Assembly (NCBI RefSeq): GCF_032337115.1
Contig: NZ_JAVXZY010000001.1
Coordinates: forward strand, 372,001 to 436,000
Origin: Roseateles_C aquae
Lineage (GTDB): Bacteria > Pseudomonadota > Gammaproteobacteria > Burkholderiales > Burkholderiaceae_C
Reading direction: 5' to 3'
DNA length: 64,000 nt
In this document: piece by piece, positions 39,045 through 47,339 of the stretch
How positions within the stretch are numbered: position 1 is the stretch's first letter
Layout: the number at the start of each line of letters is the position of its first letter
Made by a program: the position numbers and the translations under genes
The notes under the pieces: model-generated
Databases searched by the model: none
Told to the model about the DNA's origin: nothing
What the model saw: only the letters and a program-made list of their open reading frames with translations

Positions 39045-39974
39045 TCAGCGGGCAGGCAGCAGCTTGGCCGGATCCACCGGCTTGCCCTGCTTGCGCAGTT
39101 CAAAATGAAGCTTGACCTGATCAGCATCGCTGGATCCCATCTCGGCAATCTTCTGGCCCTTGCGTACCACCTGATCCTCTTTGACCAGCAAAGTCTGGTT
39201 GTGAGCGTAGGCGGTGAGGTAGTTGCTACCGTGCTTGATGATGACCGTGTTGCCGTAACCGCGCAAGCCCGATCCGACATACATCACACGCCCGTCGGCA
39301 GCAGCAAGCACCGGGTCTCCGGCCTTGCCGGTGAAGGAGATGCCCTTGTTGCGCTGCTCGTCAAATGCGCTGATGACATTGCCTGCGGCCGGCCAGCCCC
39401 AGGAGATGCCGTCATCATCGTTGCGCGCGGCGGCAGGTGCAGACGCGGGGCTGGAGGCCGCAACGCTTGCTGATGCGGCGCTGCCCGGCTGTTGCGCCGT
39501 GGCGCCAGGCTTGGCGTCGGTGGCCTTGCCGTCTGCTGCCTTACCATCCAAGGGCTTGCTTTCAAGCTTGGCCGCGGCAATCGGCTTGGTCGTCACGCCA
39601 GCGGCGTCCACGCCCGGCGGCAGCACGCGCAAGACCTGACCCACCTCGATCAGATTGGGGTTGTCCAGCGAGTTCCATCTGACCAACTCGCGCCAGTTCT
39701 GACCATGCTCCAGCGCGACGCGGATCAAGGTGTCGCCCGGCTTGACGGTGTAGTAGCCGGGCTTGCCAGCATTCTCTGAGCCAGCAGGCAGGGGCGTTGC
39801 GTCGGCCGCGGCAGGTGTCGATGGTGCCGGCACCGCGCCGGGCTTGGCCGCGACGACAGGCCGGTCCTCGACAGGCGCACGATGCTTGGGCAGCGAGCAG
39901 CCACACAAGACCAGCAACACACAGACCGACAGGCGGCCAAGGGGAAAACTCGAAAGGCTTGCTTGCATTCGCAT
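39045..39974 (-). CDS. nlpD: NlpD-like lipoprotein, LysM plus degenerate M23 peptidase domain
   Basis: This 309-residue lipoprotein has lipobox LCGC (Cys26), one LysM domain (YYTVKPGDTLIRVALEHG...), an Ala/Lys-rich linker and a C-terminal LytM fold. The usual zinc ligands are not complete: the H-x-G-x-D-type site reads KGISF and the HxH site reads AHN. It is probably an amidase activator rather than an enzyme, as NlpD/EnvC are. It lies just upstream of rpoS. ATG codons at 39974 and 39968 are both possible. Confidence 0.93.
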   Translation of the reverse strand: MRMQASLSSFPLGRLSVCVLLVLCGCSLPKHRAPVEDRPVVAAKPGAVPAPSTPAAADATPLPAGSENAGKPGYYTVKPGDTLIRVALEHGQNWRELVRWNSLDNPNLIEVGQVLRVLPPGVDAAGVTTKPIAAAKLESKPLDGKAADGKATDAKPGATAQQPGSAASASVAASSPASAPAAARNDDDGISWGWPAAGNVISAFDEQRNKGISFTGKAGDPVLAAADGRVMYVGSGLRGYGNTVIIKHGSNYLTAYAHNQTLLVKEDQVVRKGQKIAEMGSSDADQVKLHFELRKQGKPVDPAKLLPAR

Positions 39975-40027
39975 CCGTCAGGGTTGACTCGCCGTGAGTA
40001 TCAACCAGACCGCGCGCGAACTGGCAC

Positions 40028-40873
40028 TCACATGACGCCGGATTTTAGGGGCACGAAGAGCACCGCCTCCTGCAGACTGCGCACAAACTGGCTGCCTTGC
40101 AGCCCTTGGACATGGTCAATCACGACCAGAACCTGGCCGCGCCCGCTGGGCGCCTGCATCGGCGCGACCAGTCGCCCGCCGGGCGCCAATTGCGCCAGCC
40201 AGGCCGGCGGGATGTCATCCCCACCGGCGGCGGCAATGATGCTGTCGAACGGGGCCATGGCCGGATCGCCCAGACGGCCATCGCCATACACCAGGCGCAC
40301 GCCGCTCAGGCGCAAGCCTGCGAGATTGCTGCGCGCCTTCTCATGCAGCGGCAACAGGCGCTCGATCGAACTCAAGCGGCGCCCCAGCAAGGCCAGCACG
40401 GCCGCCTGGTAGCCGCAGCCGGTGCCAATCTCCAGCACGCGGCCCAGATGCCCGGACTGGCTGGCGCTGGCCCCGGCCATCAGCAAGGCAATCATCCGGC
40501 CAACGACCGATGGTTTGGAGATCGTCTGTTCGTGGCCAATTGGCAGGCTGGTGTCCTCATAGGCCTGGATGGCCAAGGCGGAATCCACGAACTCATGCCG
40601 CGGCACTCGCGACAGCGCGTCCAGCACCCGCTCGTCCTGCAAGCCCTCGGCACGCAGGCGTTGCACCATGCGCAGCCGCACCCCCGCCGAATCCAGCCCC
40701 AGGCCGCTCGGTGGCGTCTGCCGTGCTGCATCCTTGGCCGCCTGCTGCAGATGCAATTGTGGGCGCAGCAACTCGCGGCTGACTGCCGGCGCGCGGGCAT
40801 CACGGGCCGGCGACGCCTGGAGCTTGTCCAGCGGCAAGGGGAAGCGCCGCGGCTTGTCCCTGCCCTGGTTCAT
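40028..40873 (-). CDS. pcm: Protein-L-isoaspartate O-methyltransferase
   Basis: This 281-residue repair methyltransferase has the signatures TSLPIGHEQTISKPSVVGRM, SAM site VLEIGTGCGYQAAVLALLG, and PAWLAQLAPGGRLV. It methylates isoaspartyl residues in aged proteins. It carries an N-terminal extension of about 60 residues (basic and proline-rich) compared with the roughly 208-residue E. coli enzyme. The start overlaps the surE stop by four bases, so the surE-pcm pair is coupled, followed by nlpD and rpoS. Confidence 0.94.
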   Translation of the reverse strand: MNQGRDKPRRFPLPLDKLQASPARDARAPAVSRELLRPQLHLQQAAKDAARQTPPSGLGLDSAGVRLRMVQRLRAEGLQDERVLDALSRVPRHEFVDSALAIQAYEDTSLPIGHEQTISKPSVVGRMIALLMAGASASQSGHLGRVLEIGTGCGYQAAVLALLGRRLSSIERLLPLHEKARSNLAGLRLSGVRLVYGDGRLGDPAMAPFDSIIAAAGGDDIPPAWLAQLAPGGRLVAPMQAPSGRGQVLVVIDHVQGLQGSQFVRSLQEAVLFVPLKSGVM

Positions 40874-41625
40874 TCGGCGACGCCCACGTTCAAACGAGCA
40901 CGCCAGTGCGGCAGACTCGCATGCGCGGTCAGATCCACCTGCAAGGGCGTGATCGAGACTTGCTCCTGTGCGGCGGCATGGAAGTCGGTGCCCTCGCCGG
41001 CCTCGCGCGCATCGCCCGGCGGGCCAATCCAGTAAATCGTTTCGCCCCGCGGGCTGCTTTGCTGAATCACCGGCTCACTGGCATGGCGGCGGCCCAGGCG
41101 GGTGATGCGCCGCGGCAGCTGCAAGGCATCGGCCCGGTTGGGAATGTTGACATTCAGCAAAAAGGGTTCAGCGAGGCCGCCCGCCACAACCTGCTCGACC
41201 AACTCGCGGGCCAGCGCAGCCGCGGCATCCAGATGCTGCCAGCCCCGGTTCAGCTGCGAAAAGGCAATCGCTGGAATGCCGAAGAGATAGCCTTCGGTGG
41301 CCGCCGCCACGGTGCCGGAATACAGCGTGTCATCGCCCATATTGGCACCGTTGTTAATGCCCGACAGCACCAGATCCGGCCGGTAACCCAGCACACCGGT
41401 CAGTGCCAGATGGACACAGTCTGACGGCGTGCCATTGACATAACGAAACCCATTGGCGGCCGTGAACACCGACAGCGGCCGTGTCAGTGTCAGTGCATTC
41501 GACGTCCCACTGGCGTTCTGTTCCGGCGCAATGACGTCGATCTGCCCCAGGCCCTGGCAGGCATTCACCAGCGCCTGCAGGCCCGGCGCAAGGTAACCAT
41601 CATCATTGGCAATCAAGATTCGCAT
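40870..41625 (-). CDS. surE: 5'/3'-nucleotidase SurE
   Basis: This 251-residue phosphatase has the N-terminal metal-binding NDDG at 7-10, later SGTSNA and SGINNGANMGDDTLYSGTV. It dephosphorylates nucleoside monophosphates and is tied to stationary-phase survival with pcm and rpoS. The ATG at 41625 gives the canonical MRILIANDDGY start; the open frame to 41766 is not like SurE. It diverges from the quinone oxidoreductase gene (140 bases between). Confidence 0.96.
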   Translation of the reverse strand: MRILIANDDGYLAPGLQALVNACQGLGQIDVIAPEQNASGTSNALTLTRPLSVFTAANGFRYVNGTPSDCVHLALTGVLGYRPDLVLSGINNGANMGDDTLYSGTVAAATEGYLFGIPAIAFSQLNRGWQHLDAAAALARELVEQVVAGGLAEPFLLNVNIPNRADALQLPRRITRLGRRHASEPVIQQSSPRGETIYWIGPPGDAREAGEGTDFHAAAQEQVSITPLQVDLTAHASLPHWRARLNVGVAE

Positions 41626-41765
41626 ACGGCATTGTAGGCAGCGCCCATGTGCCAAGCGGCCGATTCGAGCCCACCCCGTGTAAGCCCCAAGGTCGTCGCC
41701 AAAGCGACGCATGCTCACGCTGGCGCTGCCTATCATCGACGGCATACGTTTAGATGGAGCAAGCA

Positions 41766-42749
41766 ATGTCTAAAGCCTGGCTGTGCGACAACCCCAGCGG
41801 TGTCTCGGCACTGAAGTGGCAAGAACTCGAACTGCCGGCCACCGGGCCGGGTCAGCTGCGTGTGGCGATCAAGGCCGCCAGCCTGAACTTCCCGGACTTG
41901 CTGATCATCGAAAACAAGTACCAGATCAAGCCACCGCTGCCCTTCGTACCCGGGACGGAATTTGCCGGCGTCGTCGAGGAAGTTGGTGAAGGCGTGAACG
42001 GCTTCAAGCCCGGCGATTCCGTCGCCGCCTTCACCGGTACCGGCGGCTTTGGCAGCCATGCCCTGGTGCCTGCCGCACTGGCCCTGCCCCTGCCCGCCGG
42101 CTTTGCGTTTGAAGACGCGGCCGCTTTCATCTGCACCTATGCAACCAGCCACCACGCCCTGATGGACCGCGCCACATTGCAAGCCGGCGAAACCGTGCTG
42201 GTGCTGGGCGCTGCGGGCGGTGTAGGCACCGCTGCAATTCAGATTGCCAAGGCGGCCGGTGCGCGTGTCATTGCCGCGGCATCGAGTGATGAAAAATGCC
42301 AGCGCTGCCTGGAACTTGGCGCCGATGCAGCGATCAACTATGGCCGCGACTCGCTACGCGATGCGCTCAAAACCTTGACCGATGGTCGCGGCCCCGACGT
42401 CATCTACGACCCCGTTGGCGGCGATCTCAGCGAGCAAGCCTTCCGCTCGATTGCCTGGCGTGGGCGGCATCTGGTGGTCGGCTTCGCCCAGGGCAACATC
42501 CCGTCGCTGCCGCTGAATCTGGCCCTGCTCAAGGGCGCGTCCTTGGTCGGCGTCTTCTGGGGCGAGTTCGCCAAGCGCGAGCCACAGCTCAATGCCGCGA
42601 TGATGATGGCGCTGGCGCAGTGGTATGCCCAGGGCAAGGTGAAGCCGGTGCTCGACTGCGTGCTACCCATGAGTCAGTTGCCCGCGGCCTTTGCGCGCAT
42701 GGCGAGCCGGCAGGTCGTTGGCAAGATCGTGTTGAGCAATCTGCTTTGA
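41766..42749 (+). CDS. NADPH:quinone oxidoreductase, zinc-free MDR family
   Basis: This 327-residue medium-chain reductase has a GroES-like N-terminal half (LPFVPGTEFAGVVEEVG) and a Rossmann half with VLVLGAAGGVGTAAIQIAKAAGARVI. It lacks the structural-zinc cysteine cluster of alcohol dehydrogenases, placing it with QOR-type enzymes. The substrate (quinone or enone) is not determined. GGAG lies six bases before the ATG at 41766; an in-frame ATG at 41754 would include that GGAG. It appears monocistronic. Confidence 0.88.
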   Translation: MSKAWLCDNPSGVSALKWQELELPATGPGQLRVAIKAASLNFPDLLIIENKYQIKPPLPFVPGTEFAGVVEEVGEGVNGFKPGDSVAAFTGTGGFGSHALVPAALALPLPAGFAFEDAAAFICTYATSHHALMDRATLQAGETVLVLGAAGGVGTAAIQIAKAAGARVIAAASSDEKCQRCLELGADAAINYGRDSLRDALKTLTDGRGPDVIYDPVGGDLSEQAFRSIAWRGRHLVVGFAQGNIPSLPLNLALLKGASLVGVFWGEFAKREPQLNAAMMMALAQWYAQGKVKPVLDCVLPMSQLPAAFARMASRQVVGKIVLSNLL

Positions 42750-42958
42750 ATTGCAGACTTCAGTCGGCGACGCGCGCCAGCGCGCTGTTACCGACTCGAC
42801 GAAGTATTTCAGCAATGCGCAGTTGGCCGGGCGCGGGTGCGTCAGCCCTGCAACTGACACGAATGAAACATGCCGAGATGCCGTGTTGACCGGCCCGGGA
42901 GGCCGAAACCCTGGACTTGTGCGCTAGGATGCGCAGGGACTGGAGTTCCGTAAAAACC

Positions 42959-43702
42959 ATGGCCGTCAAAGTACTGATCATCGAAGACAACCCTGTCGCC
43001 CGCAGCTTTCTGTGCCGTGTTGTGCGCGAAAGTTTCAGCGATGCCATGGAGATCGTTGAGGCCGGTGATCTCGAAGGCGCTCGCAGGCAGGTTGCCAGGC
43101 TCAGCGCTGAGGGCGATGACAGTGGCTTCAAGCTGATCCTGGTCGATCTCGAATTGCCGGACGGCAACGGCATGGAATTCCTCGCCGAACTGGCCGGCAC
43201 CCCCTCGGTCAAGATCGTCACCACCTTGTACTCGGACGACGATCACCTCTTCCCGGCCTTGCAATGCGGCGCCGACGGCTATCTGCTCAAGGAAGATCGT
43301 TTTGAGGTGCTGGTCGAGGAGTTGCAGCGCATTGTGCGCGGCCAACCGCCGCTGTCGCCTGCCATCGCACGCCGCCTGCTGTCGCATTTCCGCCCCGGCT
43401 CGACCGGCGATAGTGGCCCCATGGGACTGAACTCCGGATTTGGCTCATTGTCGTCGTCGGCCGGCCCGACGACCGGCCGCGGCGTGGCGCTTGATCCGGC
43501 ACCCGAGTGGGAGCGCCTGACGCCCCGCGAGAACGAGGTGCTCACCTACCTCAGCAAGGGCTTCACCATCAAGGAAATCGCCAACCTGATGGGCATCAAG
43601 TGGTTCACCGTGAACGACCACATCAAAAGCATCTACAAGAAGCTGAACGTGTCCAGCCGGGCCGAAGCAGCGGTGTTGGCCAGCAAGCAAGGCCTGGTCT
43701 GA
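42959..43702 (+). CDS. Orphan NarL/FixJ-type response regulator
   Basis: This 247-residue protein has a receiver domain with acidic pair ED at 9-10, phospho-acceptor Asp63 (LVDLELPDGNG), TTLYS and Lys111 (LLKED). A glycine/serine/proline-rich linker of about 45 residues follows. A LuxR-type HTH (LTPRENEVLTYLSKGFTIKEIA) lies near the C-terminus. No histidine kinase gene is adjacent, so its partner is elsewhere or it acts unpaired. GGAG lies 13 bases before the ATG at 42959, rather far. It faces the SOS-linked small gene, converging. Confidence 0.88.
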   Translation: MAVKVLIIEDNPVARSFLCRVVRESFSDAMEIVEAGDLEGARRQVARLSAEGDDSGFKLILVDLELPDGNGMEFLAELAGTPSVKIVTTLYSDDDHLFPALQCGADGYLLKEDRFEVLVEELQRIVRGQPPLSPAIARRLLSHFRPGSTGDSGPMGLNSGFGSLSSSAGPTTGRGVALDPAPEWERLTPRENEVLTYLSKGFTIKEIANLMGIKWFTVNDHIKSIYKKLNVSSRAEAAVLASKQGLV

Positions 43703-43754
43703 ACTTCTTGCCGCTCGTCTCGGGCTACGGCGCCCGGACTCTGACGCGAGCGCC

Positions 43755-43973
43755 TCAGCGCGCTGCCGATAGTTCCGACGGTCCCTCGCCGGAGGAGACC
43801 GACGCCACCAGCACCTGCTGCACGACCGCCCCAGCTCCTGCCTGGTGAACACCGGACTCTGCCGGCTCGAAGGCCCCCAGCATCAGGGCCAGCACCGAGC
43901 TGATGCCGATCAGATTGATCCAGTTCTGAGGTTCACGTGACAGATTCGTCAGTGCGAGCAATGTGCGCTTCAT
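43755..43973 (-). CDS. Small single-span membrane protein behind a LexA box
   Basis: This 72-residue frame has one hydrophobic span (about 18-34, WINLIGISSVLALMLGAF) after a basic N-terminus (MKRTLLALTNLSREPQN) and a polar C-terminal tail. I recognise no family. The ATG at 43973 has GGAG nine bases upstream; an in-frame ATG at 44027 would give 90 residues but lacks a ribosome binding site. A strong sigma-70-like promoter with a LexA operator in its spacer lies about 100 bases upstream and points at this gene. Small SOS-induced membrane proteins (TisB, SidA) have this layout, but there is no sequence-level match to claim. Confidence 0.55.
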   Translation of the reverse strand: MKRTLLALTNLSREPQNWINLIGISSVLALMLGAFEPAESGVHQAGAGAVVQQVLVASVSSGEGPSELSAAR

Positions 43974-44072
43974 GAGGCAACTCTCCGAATAGGCTTGACA
44001 GGCTGCGGCTGCGATGCGGTACTTCATGGCCCGAGCGTGGCGGCGACGGGCTGCCCACTGCAGCGTTGGCGA

Positions 44073-44102
44073 ATAATACTGTATGCCCATACAGTTGTTC
44101 AA
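44073..44102 (-). promoter_or_regulatory. SOS promoter with LexA operator
   Basis: On the minus strand TTGAAC and TATTAT are 18 bases apart. The spacer contains CTGTATGGGCATACAG (44079-44094), a perfect CTGT-N8-ACAG LexA site with palindromic flanks. LexA bound here would block RNA polymerase. The expected start is near 44064, about 90 bases before the small membrane protein gene. Confidence 0.85.
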
Positions 44103-44251
44103 GTACTGTCGGTCGCGCCCGGTGTCTGGTGAGATATTGCGGCCAAGACGCAGCAGGGCGCGCTCAAAGGCAGCCTGAGCCTCGGAATCCACTTGGCGTC
44201 GTGACAGCCGCCCTGTTGAAGCTTCAGGGCCCTGGTGAGGGGCACCGGCGC

Positions 44252-44947
44252 TTAAGCCCCCGGCGCCCAGGCCGCGTCCAACTCGTTGAAGATACCGCTG
44301 TCGTCAGCGTGCACATACGGTCCGGTGCCGCTGTTCTCGGCGCAGGAGGCGGGCACGAAGCCGCCGCGCTGGACATCGAAAACGTGGACTTCGCCGGCCT
44401 CAATGACGTAATGCCAGCCATGCAGCGCCAGCCGGCGCTGTTCAACGCGAGCGCGCACCATCGGATAGTCCATCAGCCGTTCCAGCTGCAGCACGACGGA
44501 GCGTTCCTCCGTACGGCGCAAGGCCTCGTCACTCAGCTGAACCGGCAAGCAGGCCTCGCGGCCCAGTTCCAGCCACACGCGCAGATTGTTGGCCTCGGCC
44601 GGTACCTCGCCATACAGCGCACGGATGCCGCCACAGTGGCTGTGGCCGCAAACGATGATGTGCTGCACATCAAGCGCCAGCACCGCATACTCGATCGCCG
44701 CAGCCGTGCCGTGGTGCCCGGCGGAGCCGTCGTACGGCGGCACAAAGGCGCCGACATTGCGGACCAGGAACAGCTCGCCCGGTCCGGCGCCGGTCAGCAT
44801 ATAGGGCACCAGCCTGGAGTCCGAGCAGCCAATGAACAGGATGCTGGGATGCTGACCCTGCTCGACCAATGCCTTGAACTGCGCCTGATACTGGGGAAAG
44901 AAGTCGGTGTTGAAGCGGCGCAGCCTGCTCAAGAGTTCGTCCGGCAT
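44252..44947 (-). CDS. can: Beta-class carbonic anhydrase
   Basis: This 231-residue enzyme has zinc ligands Cys41, His102 and Cys105 and the catalytic dyad Asp43-Arg45 (GCSDSR, CGHSHCGG). It interconverts CO2 and bicarbonate in the cytoplasm. It begins 13 bases after the parvulin gene stop and is likely the last gene of the nar transcript. Several Burkholderiales nar operons seem to end this way, but the functional reason is not clear from sequence. Confidence 0.94.
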   Translation of the reverse strand: MPDELLSRLRRFNTDFFPQYQAQFKALVEQGQHPSILFIGCSDSRLVPYMLTGAGPGELFLVRNVGAFVPPYDGSAGHHGTAAAIEYAVLALDVQHIIVCGHSHCGGIRALYGEVPAEANNLRVWLELGREACLPVQLSDEALRRTEERSVVLQLERLMDYPMVRARVEQRRLALHGWHYVIEAGEVHVFDVQRGGFVPASCAENSGTGPYVHADDSGIFNELDAAWAPGA

Positions 44948-44960
44948 GCCCCCACCTGCC

Positions 44961-45839
44961 CTATTGCACCAGCGGCGAGTCGGCGGCGTCCAGCACCAGC
45001 CCGTCCAGCCTGGCCGCAGCGACTTGCAGATTCAGATACTGGCGCAGCGCCGTCACATAGCTTTGCTGGCGCAGCAGCTGGGCAATCGACGCTTGTACCG
45101 TTTCATAGTGCTGCGGTTGGCCAGGGTCGCGGGCGTCGACACGGATGATATGAAAGCCAAAGCGGCTGCTGATCAAACGCGGTAGCACGCCGACGTGGGC
45201 ACTGGCCTCGTCCTGGCCAAAGAGGGCGGCGCTGAATTCAGGCACGCAGTCCGTACGGCTCAGCCAGCCCAGCTCGCCACCATCTGCGCCGCTGGGGCAG
45301 TTCGAGCTCTGGGCCGCCGCCGCAGCGAAAGCGGCCTCGTCTTCACAGCGCAGCTGGACCAACAGGGCTTCGGCGCGCTGCCGCAGGGCATCAACATCGA
45401 CGCCGGGCGTCACGGCAAACAGGATGTGCGCCGCCCGCACACGCTCGCCTGTGGCGAAGCGCGAGGCGTGCGCCTCGAAATAGCGCCGACAGGCTGCTGC
45501 ATCGGGCTCCGGCACCTGGACCTCGCGCTCCAGCAGCGTTTCGATGGCCGCCGACGCGGCCTCGCTGAGCACACCATCCAGGCTGGGCAGATCGCCGATG
45601 GCCAGCAACCCCTGACGCTGCGCGGCCTGGCGCAGCAGTTCGCTATAGGCGCGCTGGCGAAGCAATTCCAGATCGGGACTTTCCCCTTCCCCGTGCAGCG
45701 GCACGCCATTGACGCTGGGCACGACGGCGCGCGGATCAGGCTTCAGATCCACGCCTTCTTCGACCGCTGAGCTGCCACCGCTGCCACCGCCGCCACAGCC
45801 GCAGCTGCCACCACCACATCCATGCATTTGCTGATTCAT
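44961..45839 (-). CDS. PpiC/parvulin-type peptidyl-prolyl isomerase with Cys/Gly-rich N-terminus
   Basis: This 292-residue protein has a SurA/NifM-like helical N-terminal region and one parvulin domain (RVRAAHILFAV, GGELGWLSRTDCVPEF, SRFGFHIIRVDAR). The first 25 residues are almost only Gly, Cys, Ser and His (three Cys, one His), an unusual possible metal-binding patch. There is no signal peptide, so it is probably a cytoplasmic folding helper for nitrate reductase, as NifM is for nitrogenase. It lies 110 bases after narI. The start at 45839 was chosen because the frame upstream covers a REP-like repeat. Confidence 0.8.
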   Translation of the reverse strand: MNQQMHGCGGGSCGCGGGGSGGSSAVEEGVDLKPDPRAVVPSVNGVPLHGEGESPDLELLRQRAYSELLRQAAQRQGLLAIGDLPSLDGVLSEAASAAIETLLEREVQVPEPDAAACRRYFEAHASRFATGERVRAAHILFAVTPGVDVDALRQRAEALLVQLRCEDEAAFAAAAAQSSNCPSGADGGELGWLSRTDCVPEFSAALFGQDEASAHVGVLPRLISSRFGFHIIRVDARDPGQPQHYETVQASIAQLLRQQSYVTALRQYLNLQVAAARLDGLVLDAADSPLVQ

Positions 45840-45884
45840 CGCATCACTCTCCGAAGTTCGGACTCCTGACCGCGCAAGCCGCGC

Positions 45885-45927
45885 CGATCCGGCTTTGCCG
45901 GGCGGACGTGGATGCCCCTTGAGGGGC
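45885..45927. repeat. REP-like palindromic modules (copy 2)
   Basis: CGATCCGGCTTTGCCGGG at 45885-45902 and GCCCCTTGAGGGGC at 45914-45927 repeat the two modules seen at 36463-36507 in reverse order. They sit between narI and the parvulin gene. Confidence 0.7.
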
Positions 45928-45949
45928 GCGCACAGCTCAAAGGAGGTGG

Positions 45950-46639
45950 TCAATACAGGCGCCGGCTGCGCACCAGCTGGTAGGGACGCACCAAGTAGGC
46001 CAGCGTGCCGAAGCCGCTCCAGACATGCACGAGCCGGGTGAAGGGGAAGATCAGGAACAAGCTCATGCCGAGGAACATATGCAGCTTGAACACCCAGCTG
46101 GCATGGGCCAAGAGCTCGACCGCGCCGCCCTGGAAGGTGACGATGCGCTGCGCCCAGCCGGCCAGCTGCATCATCATGCCGCCGTCGAGATGCTGGGCCG
46201 ACAGCGGAATCGTCGCCAGCCCCAGCGCCAGCTGTATCCACAGCAGCACCAGCAGCAGGATGTCGCTGAACTTGCTGTTCAGGCGAATGCGCTCGTCGCT
46301 CAGCCGCCGGTGCAGGAGGATGCTGACGCCGGCGAACCCCGCCAGTCCCGCCAGGCCACCGCTGACCATCGCCATCAGCTGCTTGTCGCCGGCACTGATG
46401 AAGTGCTCGTAGATGAAGTGCGGCGTCAGCATGCCCACCGTGTGGCCGAAGAACAGGAACAGCACGCCGATATGGAACAGATTGCTGCCCCAGCGCAGGC
46501 TGCCGGCGCGCAACAGCTGCGAAGAGTCGCTCTTCCAGCTGTACTGGTCGCGGTCAAAGCGCAAGAGGCTGCCGAGCAGGAACACGGCCAGGCAGATGTA
46601 GGGGTAGATGCCAAACAGGGCAAAGTCCAGCGAGCTCAT
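45950..46639 (-). CDS. narI: Respiratory nitrate reductase gamma subunit
   Basis: This 229-residue cytochrome b has five membrane helices. Haem ligands His56, His66, His187 and His205 fall at the same positions as in E. coli NarI. It oxidises quinol on the periplasmic side and passes electrons to NarH. It overlaps narJ by four bases. Confidence 0.97.
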   Translation of the reverse strand: MSSLDFALFGIYPYICLAVFLLGSLLRFDRDQYSWKSDSSQLLRAGSLRWGSNLFHIGVLFLFFGHTVGMLTPHFIYEHFISAGDKQLMAMVSGGLAGLAGFAGVSILLHRRLSDERIRLNSKFSDILLLVLLWIQLALGLATIPLSAQHLDGGMMMQLAGWAQRIVTFQGGAVELLAHASWVFKLHMFLGMSLFLIFPFTRLVHVWSGFGTLAYLVRPYQLVRSRRLY

Positions 46640-47325
46640 AGCCGTGCTCCTTGTTGATACTTGTCGTTCTTGACGAGATGGATGGGCTGCGGCGCGCCGG
46701 GTTTGCTCTGCCCCTTGGACGAGCAGCCATCAAAGGCCGCTGGCTCCTGCCAGGCTTCATCAAGCGCCTCATCGGCGGTGATAGGCACGGCCTGCGGCCT
46801 TTCACCGGCCAGTTCGAGCACCGCGCCGATGGCCGCGGCGTAGCGGTTTTCACGCTTGATCAGGGCGGTGTGAATGGCATTCAGGATGTGCGCCATCTCG
46901 CCCAGGAACTCGCGCGCCAGCGCCGGTGGCTGGGTGGACGCGAATTCCAGCACCACCGGCAGGTAGTCGGGCAGCTCGCTGGCATCGAAGTACATGCCGC
47001 CAGCCAGATAGGTCTGCTGCAGATCGACCAGGGCCTGACCGCGCTCGCGCGAGTCGCCATGCACATGCTCGAACATATGCAGGCTGGTGGCGCGGCCGCG
47101 GTCAAAGCTCTCCACATACAAGGCCTGCACCGCGTAGGCGTCGGGGCGGCCGATCTGCCGCAGCAGTGCCTCAACTTCGGCCAATCGCGTGGGGCTCAAG
47201 GCCCCCTCCTCGCGCAAGGCCTGCAACAACTGGGGCAGCAAGGCGCGTGTCTCATCACTGGGATAGTCCAGCAGCTTGGCCAGCACCCGGCAGCTGAGCG
47301 TGATCGCCTGATCTTTTTTGTTCAT
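46636..47325 (-). CDS. narJ: Nitrate reductase assembly chaperone
   Basis: This 229-residue helical TorD/DmsD-family chaperone has the conserved core HMFEHVHGDSRERGQALVDL and FDASELPDYLPVVLEF. It is required for molybdenum cofactor insertion into NarG and is not part of the final enzyme. The ATG at 47325 follows GGGAG; an ATG at 47343 would place that site inside the gene. It lies 14 bases after narH and overlaps narI. Confidence 0.96.
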   Translation of the reverse strand: MNKKDQAITLSCRVLAKLLDYPSDETRALLPQLLQALREEGALSPTRLAEVEALLRQIGRPDAYAVQALYVESFDRGRATSLHMFEHVHGDSRERGQALVDLQQTYLAGGMYFDASELPDYLPVVLEFASTQPPALAREFLGEMAHILNAIHTALIKRENRYAAAIGAVLELAGERPQAVPITADEALDEAWQEPAAFDGCSSKGQSKPGAPQPIHLVKNDKYQQGARL

Positions 47326-47339
47326 GTTCTTGCACTCCC

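Noticed and set aside
44200..44251. GC-rich palindromes after the carbonic anhydrase gene considered as a terminator of the nar operon
   Set aside because: Only short, competing stems and no T-tract.
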